DNA of 42,521 bases from a virus: the IMG/VR virus record IMGVR_UViG_3300048591_000148, positions 1 through 42,521 of that record; one strand, 5' to 3'. Each line of letters begins with the position of its first letter. Within the stretch, counting starts at the first letter, position 1. The position numbers and the translations under genes are program-made. A model generated the notes under the pieces. It was not told where the DNA came from. It ran no database searches and was given only the letters and a program-made list of their open reading frames with translations. Below, piece by piece: positions 1 to 8,119 of the stretch.

Positions 1-137
1 TGGCTAAAAAAGGCACGTTTAGAGTGACCTATAAGCCTGACTTTTACAATGAGTTCGATTTTGACAGTCCTGAAGACTTTTTGAACAAAGTTCTACCATG
101 TTTTGAAAAAGAAGTATTGGAGCATATATATGGATAA
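1..137 (+). CDS. Hypothetical protein, 5' truncated by window edge (second copy of the gene at 41296)
   Basis: The first 129 bases are nearly identical to 41408-41536, the 3' part of the 91-residue gene at 41296-41571. Read in that frame the protein ends in EHIYG and stops at 135-137, whereas the other copy continues as EHIYETDSKSTSRQ. The difference comes from the sequence that follows (another gene is fused next to it here). Function is unknown. The copy exists because the contig ends are redundant, so it is probably not a second gene in the virus. Confidence 0.7.
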   Translation, partial: AKKGTFRVTYKPDFYNEFDFDSPEDFLNKVLPCFEKEVLEHIYG

Positions 138-348
138 CGATAAACTAGAACAGTATGGTAATGTGTATTCTAAAATAGGCTGGGAAGGTGGAACTGGTAT
201 ATTCAGTTACGGAAACCCAGGTTGTGATTTTGACCCAGAATTGAACGAAGCATTTGAAAAGGCTCAAGCTGCAGTAGATGCTTTCGAAAATATGTTGGAA
301 TCAAAAATTGAAGCACTTGGTGGTAGCACAGAGGACTTTGAAGTATGA
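130..348 (+). CDS. Hypothetical 72-residue protein occupying the RlaP position in this allele
   Basis: The start at ATG 130 is preferred over the upstream in-frame codons because GGAG at 117-120 lies at good spacing. The upstream part belongs to the preceding gene's shared sequence. The protein is acidic, with a Gly/aromatic-rich N-terminal half (EGGTGIFSYGNPGCDFDP) and a helical C-terminal half. I recognise no family. The stop overlaps the RNA ligase start. At the other end of the contig exactly this slot, between the same two neighbours, holds a nucleotidyltransferase (41537-42268), so this is an alternative cassette. Confidence 0.7.
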   Translation: MDNDKLEQYGNVYSKIGWEGGTGIFSYGNPGCDFDPELNEAFEKAQAAVDAFENMLESKIEALGGSTEDFEV

Positions 349-1268
349 GTAAGACATCAGCATTTCCTAAGATTCTACACATAGGGGACAAACAAATATT
401 GGATTTGTTTGAGACAGAAGTAGAAATAACCGAAAAGATAGACGGCAGTCAATTCGGTTTTGGTAAGACACCAGATGGTGAACTTATCATACGCTCAAAG
501 GGGCGTGAAATAGAAGCAGATAATGCCGATAAGCTATTTTTACCTGCAGTTTTGTATGTAAATAGTATAGCAGATAGGATACCAAATGGATTTTTCTTCT
601 ACGGGGAAACACTATGTGCACCAAGGCACTCTACACTCGCCTACGATAGAATCCCACGGAATCACATCGCATTGTTCGCTGTGTACGAGGTTGAGCCGAG
701 AGTGTACCATAATTACGACACAATACGTGAATATGCAGAACTATTTGAGGTTGACGCTGTGCCCCTCTTGTTTAGAGGAGAAACTTCCGCAGTTAATGTC
801 CTCGAAATGGTTAAGGACACACCCTCATATCTTGGTGGACAATCTGTTGAGGGAGTCGTGGTCAAGGCGTACAAGGATTGGATGTTCCTTGGACAGATTC
901 CTCTCAGTGTAATGTCTGGTAAGTACGTTACTGAAGAGTTCAAAGAAGTACACCAGAAAGACTGGTCTAAGCTCAATACGGGTAAAGGCAAGTTTGAAGT
1001 TCTGAAAGAGAACTACCGAACGGTTGCACGATGGAATAAGGCAGTACAGCACTTGCGAGAAAATGGTGAGTTGACTGGTACTCCTAAAGACATCGGAGCG
1101 TTAATTAAAGAAACCAGAGTTGATATTGAAGCTGAAGAAAAAGAGAATATCAAAGATGTTCTATGGAATATCTATAAGGAAGACATTCTCAAGTACTCGG
1201 TATTCGGTCTCGCACAATGGTATAAAGAAGAGTTAGTTAAAGGGGAAATAAATGAACACGATAAGTAG
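345..1268 (+). CDS. RNA ligase, Rnl2-like, ATP-dependent
   Basis: 307 residues. Nucleotidyltransferase-fold ligase motifs are visible in order: motif I KIDG at 31-34 (K31 the predicted AMP-accepting lysine), RSKGR at 50-54, motif III FYGETL with E88, motif IV EGVVVK at 169-174, and a candidate motif V lysine at K193 in SGKY. This family seals 3'-OH/5'-phosphate breaks in RNA through a ligase-AMP intermediate. The C-terminal third is helical and charged. ATG 345 overlaps the upstream stop. It is followed by small genes and, about 900 bases on, by a kinase-phosphatase that would prepare the ends it seals. A 3'-truncated second copy begins with GTG at 42265. Confidence 0.88.
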   Translation: MSKTSAFPKILHIGDKQILDLFETEVEITEKIDGSQFGFGKTPDGELIIRSKGREIEADNADKLFLPAVLYVNSIADRIPNGFFFYGETLCAPRHSTLAYDRIPRNHIALFAVYEVEPRVYHNYDTIREYAELFEVDAVPLLFRGETSAVNVLEMVKDTPSYLGGQSVEGVVVKAYKDWMFLGQIPLSVMSGKYVTEEFKEVHQKDWSKLNTGKGKFEVLKENYRTVARWNKAVQHLRENGELTGTPKDIGALIKETRVDIEAEEKENIKDVLWNIYKEDILKYSVFGLAQWYKEELVKGEINEHDK

Positions 1269-1584
1269 AATCACAGTAGAATTGCTACACGACAAGATTC
1301 ACGAAGCTGCACAAGCTGCAGCACCGCTGTTTAACCTATATGGTTGGACTTACGGAGACAGCAACGTACCGCCTACTCACAGCGAGCTGGTTGATACTAT
1401 TACCCGACTTACGGAAAGTGCCCTTGAGTACTTCTATAAATCAGAAGAACAGTTCCGTGATTCTGAGGTTGGTAGTGGTCGATTTAGTGTACGAGTAAAA
1501 GAGTTTGAAGATGAAGTTGATGTTAGAATCGTATTAGACCTAGCAAGCAACGCATGGTTCAAAGCTCACCCGAGGTATGTATGA
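1252..1584 (+). CDS. Hypothetical protein (110 residues)
   Basis: It starts at ATG 1252 inside the end of the RNA ligase gene, with AAGGGGAAATAA just upstream as ribosome site. Acidic, predicted mostly helical, no Cys pairs, no membrane segment. I do not recognise the family. It sits in a tightly packed operon with RNA ligase before it and a DUF6378-like gene after it (ATGA overlap), so it is translated with the RNA-repair and nucleotide genes. Confidence 0.75.
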   Translation: MNTISRITVELLHDKIHEAAQAAAPLFNLYGWTYGDSNVPPTHSELVDTITRLTESALEYFYKSEEQFRDSEVGSGRFSVRVKEFEDEVDVRIVLDLASNAWFKAHPRYV

Positions 1585-2003
1585 TGAGTGTTGAAGAAGT
1601 ACTAAAAGAACGAGGTACACGCTATGGTCAGTTTGTTAATCAAGCTGGCATAGCCCAGGGAATCCATTCAGTAATTGAATATGGTATGGGTGTTTCAGGT
1701 AAAACGAAGCACAAAGATTTCCATGTTGATGAGCTAGAAGCGTTGCATATGATTGTAAACAAGATTGCTAGAATCGTCAATGGAGACCCCCACTATTCTG
1801 ACTCATGGAGAGATATAGCAGGTTATGCTACACTAGTAGCTGACAGACTCGACAACGACAGCAAACAAAACCTATTGGAGAGTCAAAATGAACGAGGAAG
1901 AGACGCAGAAGAAGCTAGACCAGATAGCCCAGATAATGAGCCAAGTGAAGCCAGGGGAGACGCTGGACAAGAAGAGGATAACCCAACTACAGACCCTAGT
2001 TGA
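1581..2003 (+). CDS. DUF6378-like phage protein
   Basis: The start at ATG 1581 overlaps the preceding stop (ATGA) and has CGAGG upstream. An N-terminal ERGTRYGQF stretch and a later cluster EALHMIVNKIARI / SDSWRDIAGYA match the pattern of the DUF6378 family common in phage genomes, whose role is not established. The last 40 residues are a low-complexity Asp/Glu/Pro/Arg tail. That tail is encoded over another reading frame that starts at 1888 with its own ribosome site, so its sequence may be shaped by the overlapping gene. Confidence 0.78.
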   Translation: MMSVEEVLKERGTRYGQFVNQAGIAQGIHSVIEYGMGVSGKTKHKDFHVDELEALHMIVNKIARIVNGDPHYSDSWRDIAGYATLVADRLDNDSKQNLLESQNERGRDAEEARPDSPDNEPSEARGDAGQEEDNPTTDPS

Positions 2004-2040
2004 CCCTCAAGACGCACTTAACTGTGAAGGTTGTCAATAA
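1888..2040 (+). CDS. Small 50-residue protein overlapping the previous gene out of frame
   Basis: ATG 1888 lies 9 bases after GGAG in 'attggagagtcaaaatg'. The product begins MNEEETQKKLDQIAQIMSQ, is charged and helical, and ends in CEGCQ. It overlaps the tail of the DUF6378-like gene for 116 bases in another frame and runs up to the ribosome site of the next gene. Good spacing and gap filling support it. Function unknown; the terminal CxxC is the only motif. Confidence 0.55.
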   Translation: MNEEETQKKLDQIAQIMSQVKPGETLDKKRITQLQTLVDPQDALNCEGCQ

Positions 2041-2054
2041 GTAAGGAGTTAATC

Positions 2055-2219
2055 ATGCAGCAAAAAAATAAGAAGTTTCCAATTCCTGGGGTGATTTACA
2101 GTATTGCATCTAAGGGAGCTGGATGGTTTCACTATCCGTTCAATACTGGAGAGAATAAGAAGAAACTCGAAGAGTTGAAAAGGAGTTTAGATGCCACCAG
2201 CAACACAGCAAAAGGCTGA
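2055..2219 (+). CDS. Small hypothetical protein (54 residues), KTSC-like
   Basis: ATG 2055 follows AAGGAGTTA (2043-2051), one of the standard ribosome sites of this phage. The protein is basic, with PIPGVIYSIASKGAGWFHYPF in the middle; a short 'I..I.Y....G....F' pattern is reminiscent of KTSC-type small domains, but this is weak. The end overlaps the start of the kinase-phosphatase gene, so the two are translationally coupled. Confidence 0.65.
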   Translation: MQQKNKKFPIPGVIYSIASKGAGWFHYPFNTGENKKKLEELKRSLDATSNTAKG

Positions 2220-3084
2220 ACGACAAGTTGCACAAGCCAATCCTAAACTTTTAGCATTGAAGGGGCTTCCAGCATCAGGTAAAACTACCTATGCTCGGGA
2301 GCTAGTAGCTAAAGGGTGGGTTCGTGTGAACAAAGATGATTTACGAGCTATGCTACATAATAGCAAGTTCAGTAGACCAAATGAAGCGTTTGTTCTTCAG
2401 TTACGTGATGAAATTATCATCCGTGCTCTAGTAAACGAACAAAATGTAGTAGTGGATGACACTAACTTAGACCCTAAACATGCTGACCAGTTCAAGAGCA
2501 TCGCAGGTGAGTTTATGGCAGATTACGAAGAGAAGTTCTTTGACACACCAGTTAAAGAGTGTATCAAGCGTAACGCATTACGTGAGAATCCAGTACCAGA
2601 GAAAGTCATATATCAGATGTACAACAAGTACATTGACCCACCAGTAACACCAGTGGCATATGACGATAGTAAAGAAGAGTGTATTATAGTTGATGTTGAT
2701 GGTACTCTAGCACACATCGCAGATGGTCGCAGTCCTTATGACGCAAGCCGAGCCATGAACGATGAAGTTGATGATGCTGTTAGTGTAGTCACCGCTATGA
2801 TGTACGAACACGGCTATAAGGTTATTGTCCTTACTGGTCGAGATGGCAAAGACCGACAGGTAACAGAAGAATGGTTAGAAGCTAACGGAATCCCTTACGA
2901 TGAGTTATACACTCGAGCTGAAGGTGACACCCGTAAAGATTCAATAATCAAAGAAGAGTTGTATCGTGCACATGTAGAAGCAAGGTTTAACGTGAAGTTC
3001 GTTATGGATGACCGAAACCAAGTAGTTGATATGTGGCGTAAACTTGGGCTTAAATGCTTCCAGGTAGCAGAGGGAAACTTTTAA
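2191..3084 (+). CDS. Polynucleotide 5'-kinase / 3'-phosphatase (T4 Pnkp type)
   Basis: 297 residues in two domains. The N-terminal kinase has a P-loop GLPASGKTT at 25-33, NKDDLR at 47-52 and a lid-like basic stretch around 126-131. The C-terminal HAD phosphatase has DVDGTLA at 168-174 (nucleophile D168, acid/base D170), VLTGRDG further on, and VMDDR near 277. This is the T4 Pnkp arrangement: it phosphorylates 5'-OH RNA ends and removes 2',3'-cyclic or 3' phosphates, making ends sealable by RNA ligase. With the ligase at 345 it forms a complete repair route for tRNAs cut by anticodon nucleases. A ribosome site AAAGGAG lies 7 bases before ATG 2191. Confidence 0.92.
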   Translation: MPPATQQKAERQVAQANPKLLALKGLPASGKTTYARELVAKGWVRVNKDDLRAMLHNSKFSRPNEAFVLQLRDEIIIRALVNEQNVVVDDTNLDPKHADQFKSIAGEFMADYEEKFFDTPVKECIKRNALRENPVPEKVIYQMYNKYIDPPVTPVAYDDSKEECIIVDVDGTLAHIADGRSPYDASRAMNDEVDDAVSVVTAMMYEHGYKVIVLTGRDGKDRQVTEEWLEANGIPYDELYTRAEGDTRKDSIIKEELYRAHVEARFNVKFVMDDRNQVVDMWRKLGLKCFQVAEGNF

Positions 3085-3302
3085 TGATTAAAGTAGAAGA
3101 TGTTTACCCAATCACAAGACGAAAAGAGCCAGGAAGTGACCACGAGTATGTTTTCATCACAGACGATGACTTGAAAGAATATACTCCACCAGTTAAGATG
3201 GATAGTCTTAACCGCTTCCTGACTGGACAGACACGTTATATGTGGGGTACATATCCGCACGATGTGGAACGATGGCTGAACAACAAGCCAAATCTCGGCT
3301 GA
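3084..3302 (+). CDS. Hypothetical protein (72 residues)
   Basis: ATG 3084 overlaps the stop of the kinase-phosphatase (TAATG), with GAGGGA upstream; the track-long upstream extension is rejected in favour of this start. Mixed charged protein with MIKVEDVYPITRRKEPGSDH at its N-terminus. No recognised family. Its 3' end overlaps the next gene. Confidence 0.65.
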   Translation: MIKVEDVYPITRRKEPGSDHEYVFITDDDLKEYTPPVKMDSLNRFLTGQTRYMWGTYPHDVERWLNNKPNLG

Positions 3303-3568
3303 CTGAATCCCTGAAAAAGAGGGATAAGTACGGTGCTATACTAAAACCAGGTGATGTCTGTATCTGGGGTAGTAAAGCAGGGGCTATCATCTGTATTTAT
3401 GCAGGTGGTGCTCCAGGGGGCATGACTGGTCAGTATGGTTCATTCCATACGCCAGTTGGTCTCAAGAGTATAAGATATAAGAATATAGTGGCAGCGTATG
3501 ACTCTATGGGTCAACGCATAATAAACCACGACATAACGAAACGACTAATGAGGGAGTTTTATGGATAA
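3272..3568 (+). CDS. Hypothetical protein (98 residues) with KOW/SH3-like centre
   Basis: The chosen start, ATG 3272, has GTGGA upstream and gives MAEQQAKSRLTE. The middle, LKPGDVCIWGSKAGAIICIY, has the look of a small beta-barrel (KOW/SH3-like) fold, common in phage and plasmid proteins, but no confident family can be given. It overlaps the neighbouring genes at both ends. Confidence 0.65.
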   Translation: MAEQQAKSRLTESLKKRDKYGAILKPGDVCIWGSKAGAIICIYAGGAPGGMTGQYGSFHTPVGLKSIRYKNIVAAYDSMGQRIINHDITKRLMREFYG

Positions 3569-3755
3569 GACATTTGTATACTGCACAGCTATTTGGGCTG
3601 CAGTTGTATCATTTTTAGTAGGGTCTATTATCTGGGGCGTAGTACTACAGAATAACAATAACCACAACTTTGATGTTACATGTATCAACAATGGTAAAGC
3701 TATACAATTTGTAACCGTGCAGGGTGACGATTACGCTAAGAAAGTTTGTCAATAA
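3561..3755 (+). CDS. Small membrane protein (64 residues)
   Basis: ATG 3561 follows GAGGGAG. Residues about 6-29 form one hydrophobic membrane segment (AIWAAVVSFLVGSIIWGVVL) followed by a polar domain with two Cys (CINN near 41 and CQ at the end). The N-terminus is short, so the tail is probably outside the cytoplasm and a disulphide between the two cysteines is possible. Function unknown. Confidence 0.7.
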   Translation: MDKTFVYCTAIWAAVVSFLVGSIIWGVVLQNNNNHNFDVTCINNGKAIQFVTVQGDDYAKKVCQ

Positions 3756-3764
3756 GGAGTTAAT

Positions 3765-4316
3765 ATGAAGTTTTTAAGTGACGATAAGTTCCGTGAAGCA
3801 ATTAGCGAAGCACGAGACGAAGCATATACTAAAGCATACCGAAATGCTAAGAAGCAGTTTGTTGCAGAGATTCGTGAGTTAGAAGACAGCCTAGAAGAAG
3901 CTGTAGCAGAAAATAAATCACTAGTGAAGAATCAAAAGAATCTTCAGTCAGAGATTGACATTCTGAACAAAGAACGAAAGAACGCACGTGACCTCACCGC
4001 ACAACGCATTGAGCTAGAAGACCGTGAAGCACGACTAGAAGCTAATGAAGAGTCTAACCAAAGAAGGATTGAGTTCTTGAATGACCTAGAAGCCAAGATT
4101 GGTGACAAAGAAGAAGGTCAGTACAAGACAGGTTACGCAGATGGCGTTGCAGATGGTGTTCGTAAGATTAACGAAATCACAGCACAAGACCGTGAGAACG
4201 CTATGAAGGTAGCTATGGTCGCAGCTGCATCACACTCAACACCAGAAGTAATTAGGGAGCTTAACAATGGGACAAAGGCACTTACCGAAGGAACTTCGAA
4301 CAAGGAAGATAAATAG
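3765..4316 (+). CDS. Coiled-coil protein (183 residues)
   Basis: ATG 3765 follows the ribosome site AAGGAGTTA at 3754-3762. The protein is strongly acidic and basic, dominated by heptad-type coiled coil from about residue 30 to 115, then a Gly-rich turn (YKTGYADGVADGV) and a helical end. Nothing indicates an enzyme. It could be a structural or scaffolding partner of the early proteins. It overlaps the next gene by 50 bases. Confidence 0.75.
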   Translation: MKFLSDDKFREAISEARDEAYTKAYRNAKKQFVAEIRELEDSLEEAVAENKSLVKNQKNLQSEIDILNKERKNARDLTAQRIELEDREARLEANEESNQRRIEFLNDLEAKIGDKEEGQYKTGYADGVADGVRKINEITAQDRENAMKVAMVAAASHSTPEVIRELNNGTKALTEGTSNKEDK

Positions 4317-4827
4317 TCTTCCCGAAGACCTCAAAGGAATTGCCGAAGAACTCATAGCAGTTAAGTTTGATATACGAGAGGAGATTGTGACCAAGAAACG
4401 GTCACGTCCCTTTCGCCAAGAATACCCTTCAGGATATGGTATCGAGGTATCAGCAGATGGTGACATCAGAATGGGAGCACTCGGTGAACCGTTCATGGGT
4501 CGTTTCAGAGGAGATAGCCCAGGAGTTGAAGTCTCACATGACTTTGCAACCAGGGAGCGTATTTACCGTACCCCCATCGCTGAACCCACATTTCGAGGAA
4601 TTAGAGATGCCCTCTACCGCCTTGATGAAGCAAATGCTCCACGAAGAGATGTTAAAGCCTTCATTGGCTCGAGAGGATTTCTCGATTATCTTAGGTCAGA
4701 CAGGGATATAGGTCAACATATTGCTTACAGTGATAGGCATAGAGGTAAGAGAGAATACCTCGGTGATATTTTTGGTGTTTCATTCTTCGTAGTAGAAGGT
4801 GTCCCAACAGAAATAATTGCCAAATAA
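4267..4827 (+). CDS. Hypothetical protein (186 residues), last gene of the early operon
   Basis: Start ATG 4267 with TAGGGAG 8 bases upstream. The protein is rich in Arg/Asp and ends in a beta-type stretch (YLGDIFGVSFFVVEGVPTEIIAK). No motif that I can assign. It overlaps the coiled-coil gene and stops 2 bases before the bidirectional terminator, so it closes the rightward transcription unit. Confidence 0.75.
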   Translation: MGQRHLPKELRTRKINSLPEDLKGIAEELIAVKFDIREEIVTKKRSRPFRQEYPSGYGIEVSADGDIRMGALGEPFMGRFRGDSPGVEVSHDFATRERIYRTPIAEPTFRGIRDALYRLDEANAPRRDVKAFIGSRGFLDYLRSDRDIGQHIAYSDRHRGKREYLGDIFGVSFFVVEGVPTEIIAK

Positions 4828-4828
4828 A

Positions 4829-4867
4829 AAAGCCCCCAGGGAAATTAATCCTTGGGGGTTATTTTTT
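4829..4867. terminator. Bidirectional rho-independent terminator between convergent operons
   Basis: An inverted repeat CCCCCAgGG ... CCTTGGGGG with a short A/T loop is followed by TTATTTTTTT on the plus strand; read on the minus strand it is followed by CTTTTTTATTT. It lies between the stop of the early operon at 4827 and the end of the reductase gene at 4873, so it can end both transcripts. Confidence 0.88.
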
Positions 4868-4872
4868 TGCGA

Positions 4873-6771
4873 TTAAATCTCGCAGTTACCACCAGCACAA
4901 GCTAGTTCTTTAGCACCTTCAGTGTTATCTTCACTTTCAAGGTCTTGTAACATAGTAAAGTCAACTTCAGTCATCTGAGCAGCTCTCTTGTTATATTCCT
5001 CTTCAGTGATAGCTTCATAAGGGGCTAGTTGGTAAACGTGGTCAGTTCTTGGCAGAAAAGATAGACCACCGACAATATCCCAGTTCTTCTGGATAAAGTC
5101 AAGAACACCAACCCATTCATCTTCGCCAACATAAATAGTGACCGATGGGTTATGCTCCGTGAAGTGTTTCTTCAAACGCTTCCATTCATGCAGCATATCT
5201 AATGCTGATACCTCTTCGTTAGTGACAGCACCTTCTGGGGCTTTTATAGGAAACTCCAGAACTCTCACAGTAGAGGTTGATGTCGAATACCCAACTTCAG
5301 GGTATGACGGGATACCATGTGCTTCCATCAATACTAGCAACGGGTCATTCGCAGAAATACGAACACGCCTTACAAAGTACTTTGAGAACCACGGGTGCAT
5401 TCCAGAACCTACATTAAGTAGTTGTCCAGAATTGCCATGTGGCTTGACACAGGTAATAGCAGTTGACGGGTTAGAACCAAACCGTTCTGCATACTCTTGG
5501 TTAACGACAATGCTGTACTCACGTAACTTATCTAACATCTCGTCAGTTCGTATAAGTGAATTATCGTAGTATCCTGTTATAGATACGCCAAGTAATTGTT
5601 CTTCTTCACAGTTATCTTTCCACTCCTGTGACAAGTAACCGAAATCAGTAAGTGTAGCTTGGTAAGTACCAACGATTGTGGCATAACGCATTTTACGCAT
5701 CAAGTCATTCTCGGTGTCTCCAGGACGAACAACAATAGAAGTCAAGTTACAAAATTGCTTAGAACGCAAATAGATTTCACCGCATGGGTTCATACCTATA
5801 TGACTCTGGTCTTTGATTTTATCCCAGCGTCTAGCCGTAACTTGTTGTTCCATACCCCCACGATTAAAAATGCCCCTCTCACCAGTACCTGATTCTATGA
5901 GGGACGACCATTCTTTTAGTAGTGTATGAATAGGTGGCTTTTCTAAGTAAACCGCAGAGTTGTTTGCCATCGAGCGTTGCCCGTGGTCAATCCAGAACTC
6001 TCCATTCTTAGCTTCTCTCATTTCCGTATCATCTAATGATGACATAGAGATTAGAGCAGACCTTCGCACTCCACCTGCCACTACAATTAGCCCAATTTGG
6101 CATATTATGTCGTGTAATTCAAGGGTTGAAAGCCTTTTTCCTTGCTTACCTAGTATCTTTGCCCTAGTGAAAACCATAAGGTCTTCTAGGGGCTTATATC
6201 CCGAGGATGTTCCACCCATAGTATTCAATCTAGCACCTGCAGGTCTGAGTTGTGAGTAGTCGATTTCTACATCACCACCATCAGCCCAGATTTCACACGC
6301 CTTTGCGAATGATTCAGCCCAACCTTCTTTGCTGTCTTCAACGACAATAGTTGGGTGCTTCTCTCCAGATTGCATCTTAATCGAAGGAAATTGTTTAACT
6401 ACATCTTCTTCAACTGAGAATCCGCATCCTGCACCACACATACTAACATACATAATCTCTGACAAGTCTCGCCAGGTCTTAGGTACTATATATGCACAGT
6501 TATAAGCTGCGACATTGGTTGCTTCACATGCTTCTCCAGCTGACCATAATAGTCGCATAGAAGGGCATATCTCTTGGTTGAGGATAGCATCCGTGATACC
6601 AATAAAGTCATCCTCTGGTAATTTATCACCTAGTTTTTGTTTCATGTAAGCCATGAAGCGATTAACAGCTTCGCTCCACGACTCACGTCTGCCTAGTTCC
6701 TTATTCCACCGTGAATATGAACGGTAGAATATAAACTCTTGATAAGAAGAGGGGAAGTAAGCCTTCCCCAT
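4873..6771 (-). CDS. nrdJ: Ribonucleotide reductase, class II (adenosylcobalamin-dependent), monomeric type
   Basis: 632 residues; reduces ribonucleotides to deoxyribonucleotides for phage DNA synthesis. The active-site motif NPCGE is at 328-332 (thiyl Cys C330, E332). The redox pair is C92 (YNC) and C341 (FCN); the 11-residue C330-C341 spacing equals that of Lactobacillus leichmannii RTPR. The C-terminal re-reducing pair is C625 and C630 in CAGGNC, also with RTPR spacing. It is about 100 residues shorter than that enzyme. It is the last gene of the leftward late block, directly after the holin (TAATG overlap), an odd place for a nucleotide gene. The glutaredoxin at 40637 may be its reductant. 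Confidence 0.92.
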   Translation of the reverse strand: MGKAYFPSSYQEFIFYRSYSRWNKELGRRESWSEAVNRFMAYMKQKLGDKLPEDDFIGITDAILNQEICPSMRLLWSAGEACEATNVAAYNCAYIVPKTWRDLSEIMYVSMCGAGCGFSVEEDVVKQFPSIKMQSGEKHPTIVVEDSKEGWAESFAKACEIWADGGDVEIDYSQLRPAGARLNTMGGTSSGYKPLEDLMVFTRAKILGKQGKRLSTLELHDIICQIGLIVVAGGVRRSALISMSSLDDTEMREAKNGEFWIDHGQRSMANNSAVYLEKPPIHTLLKEWSSLIESGTGERGIFNRGGMEQQVTARRWDKIKDQSHIGMNPCGEIYLRSKQFCNLTSIVVRPGDTENDLMRKMRYATIVGTYQATLTDFGYLSQEWKDNCEEEQLLGVSITGYYDNSLIRTDEMLDKLREYSIVVNQEYAERFGSNPSTAITCVKPHGNSGQLLNVGSGMHPWFSKYFVRRVRISANDPLLVLMEAHGIPSYPEVGYSTSTSTVRVLEFPIKAPEGAVTNEEVSALDMLHEWKRLKKHFTEHNPSVTIYVGEDEWVGVLDFIQKNWDIVGGLSFLPRTDHVYQLAPYEAITEEEYNKRAAQMTEVDFTMLQDLESEDNTEGAKELACAGGNCEI

Positions 6772-6941
6772 TATTTTGCTTCCGCAGGTTGAATGAACAG
6801 GTTCATCAAGGCTGAGATACCTGCTGCAGCTGCACCAACGAGTGAAGCCTGACCGAAGTCAAAGTTTGTAAGTGCCCAAGTTGCTAATGCAGCTTGTACG
6901 AATGTCTTAAAGGCACGTACTAGTAAAGCGTTACCATTCAT
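6771..6941 (-). CDS. Holin, r1t-like small membrane protein (56 residues)
   Basis: Translation from ATG 6941 gives MNGNALLVRAFKTFVQAALA followed by a second hydrophobic segment rich in Ala (LVGAAAAGISALMNLF) and a short charged end. Two membrane segments with a basic N-terminus and location right after the amidase fit the r1t-type holin family, which makes pores that let endolysin reach the wall. Its stop overlaps the reductase start. Confidence 0.72.
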   Translation of the reverse strand: MNGNALLVRAFKTFVQAALATWALTNFDFGQASLVGAAAAGISALMNLFIQPAEAK

Positions 6942-6958
6942 GTTATAATCCTAACTTG

Positions 6959-8119
6959 TTATAAATTAATTCCTAGTTTCAGGGCTATTTTTTGAATAGC
7001 TTTCCAAATCTTATCCAATAGTGTAAGAACTTCCTGGTCTCCGTTGCCTGGGGTATCAGGGTCAACATCAATAGGTGGTTCTGGTACTGGTTCACGAGGT
7101 ACTTCAGGAGCTTCTGGAACTTCACCGAATCTGTCTAATAGAAGACCACGGTTCAAATCCTTGCCAGCTGAGTACTTAGAACGAACGTACACAACACCAG
7201 GTTTTACAGTTTTCTTATCAACCAAGTCAATGTCAGTGCCAGCTTTGATAATCTCGCCAACTTCCTTCATTGTATCAAGGTCTGTCACAAACGTATCTAC
7301 AAGTAGTCGCATCTTACGTGGAGTAAGCATAGCTTCCCACTTCAACTCTACTGTAGGCGGTTGTGTTACTGCAGGTACATAATCTTCACAATCTTTGATG
7401 TTAAACCCATTCGTTGCACGAACAGCACCATTATTGTATGAGTATGCGGTCATGTAGTATTTGCCACCAAGGGCATTTGTTGCAACTGCTACAACATCAA
7501 TTACACTGCCTTGACCATAAGGTTTAACAGCTTTAGCTTTGCTCCAGTCTGTGAAATTGAAATCCCACAAGTTAGCAGCAACCTTTAGCTTAATACGCTT
7601 AGGTGTGATAGGTGTGTAAGTAATCTTTTGTACAGGTGGTTTAGGAGCAGGGTTTAACCATGCAGTAACCTTATCCCATACTTTCTTAGCGTAACCTTTG
7701 TCCTTCAAGTCTGCAGGACATAGAGTAATTTTGTCTGATACATCTTTGTGATATTCAATACCCACGTTCGGGTAAAGCGTACGCAACTTCTGCAACAGTT
7801 TCTCTAGGTTGTCAAGTGTAGCTTGGTCGTAGTATCCACGCCAGTCTCCACGAACCTCGATAGTAATTGACTCATTGTTAGAACGCCAGTTACCATTAGT
7901 CCAGGCGGTATCGTTAGTGTCAACATACTGTTCGATGTGACCGTTACCTACCCAGAAGTGAGAACTACCATTACGGCTAGGGTCAGCCCACAAGTAACGT
8001 AATGTCTGCTCCCACCCAGCAGAGTGGTGGATTGTGATGTATCTAATAGGCTGTTCACGACCTGGTGAATAGTTTGAGCCATTCGCCTGATAGAACGGTA
8101 TGCCTGATAACTTAGCCAT
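6959..8119 (-). CDS. Endolysin: N-acetylmuramoyl-L-alanine amidase with C-terminal wall-binding modules
   Basis: 386 residues. The N-terminal Amidase_2 domain (about 20-165) carries ITIHHSAG with zinc ligand H31, and HKDVSDKITLCP with H124 and C134, the same H/H/C zinc set as T7 lysozyme. It cleaves the bond between muramic acid and the peptide stem. Two SH3-like beta modules follow (about 170-255 and 262-335), then a Pro/Glu/Asp-rich linker and a final amphipathic helix. There is no signal peptide, so export depends on holin. Placed between two membrane-protein genes in the lysis cassette. Confidence 0.9.
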   Translation of the reverse strand: MAKLSGIPFYQANGSNYSPGREQPIRYITIHHSAGWEQTLRYLWADPSRNGSSHFWVGNGHIEQYVDTNDTAWTNGNWRSNNESITIEVRGDWRGYYDQATLDNLEKLLQKLRTLYPNVGIEYHKDVSDKITLCPADLKDKGYAKKVWDKVTAWLNPAPKPPVQKITYTPITPKRIKLKVAANLWDFNFTDWSKAKAVKPYGQGSVIDVVAVATNALGGKYYMTAYSYNNGAVRATNGFNIKDCEDYVPAVTQPPTVELKWEAMLTPRKMRLLVDTFVTDLDTMKEVGEIIKAGTDIDLVDKKTVKPGVVYVRSKYSAGKDLNRGLLLDRFGEVPEAPEVPREPVPEPPIDVDPDTPGNGDQEVLTLLDKIWKAIQKIALKLGINL

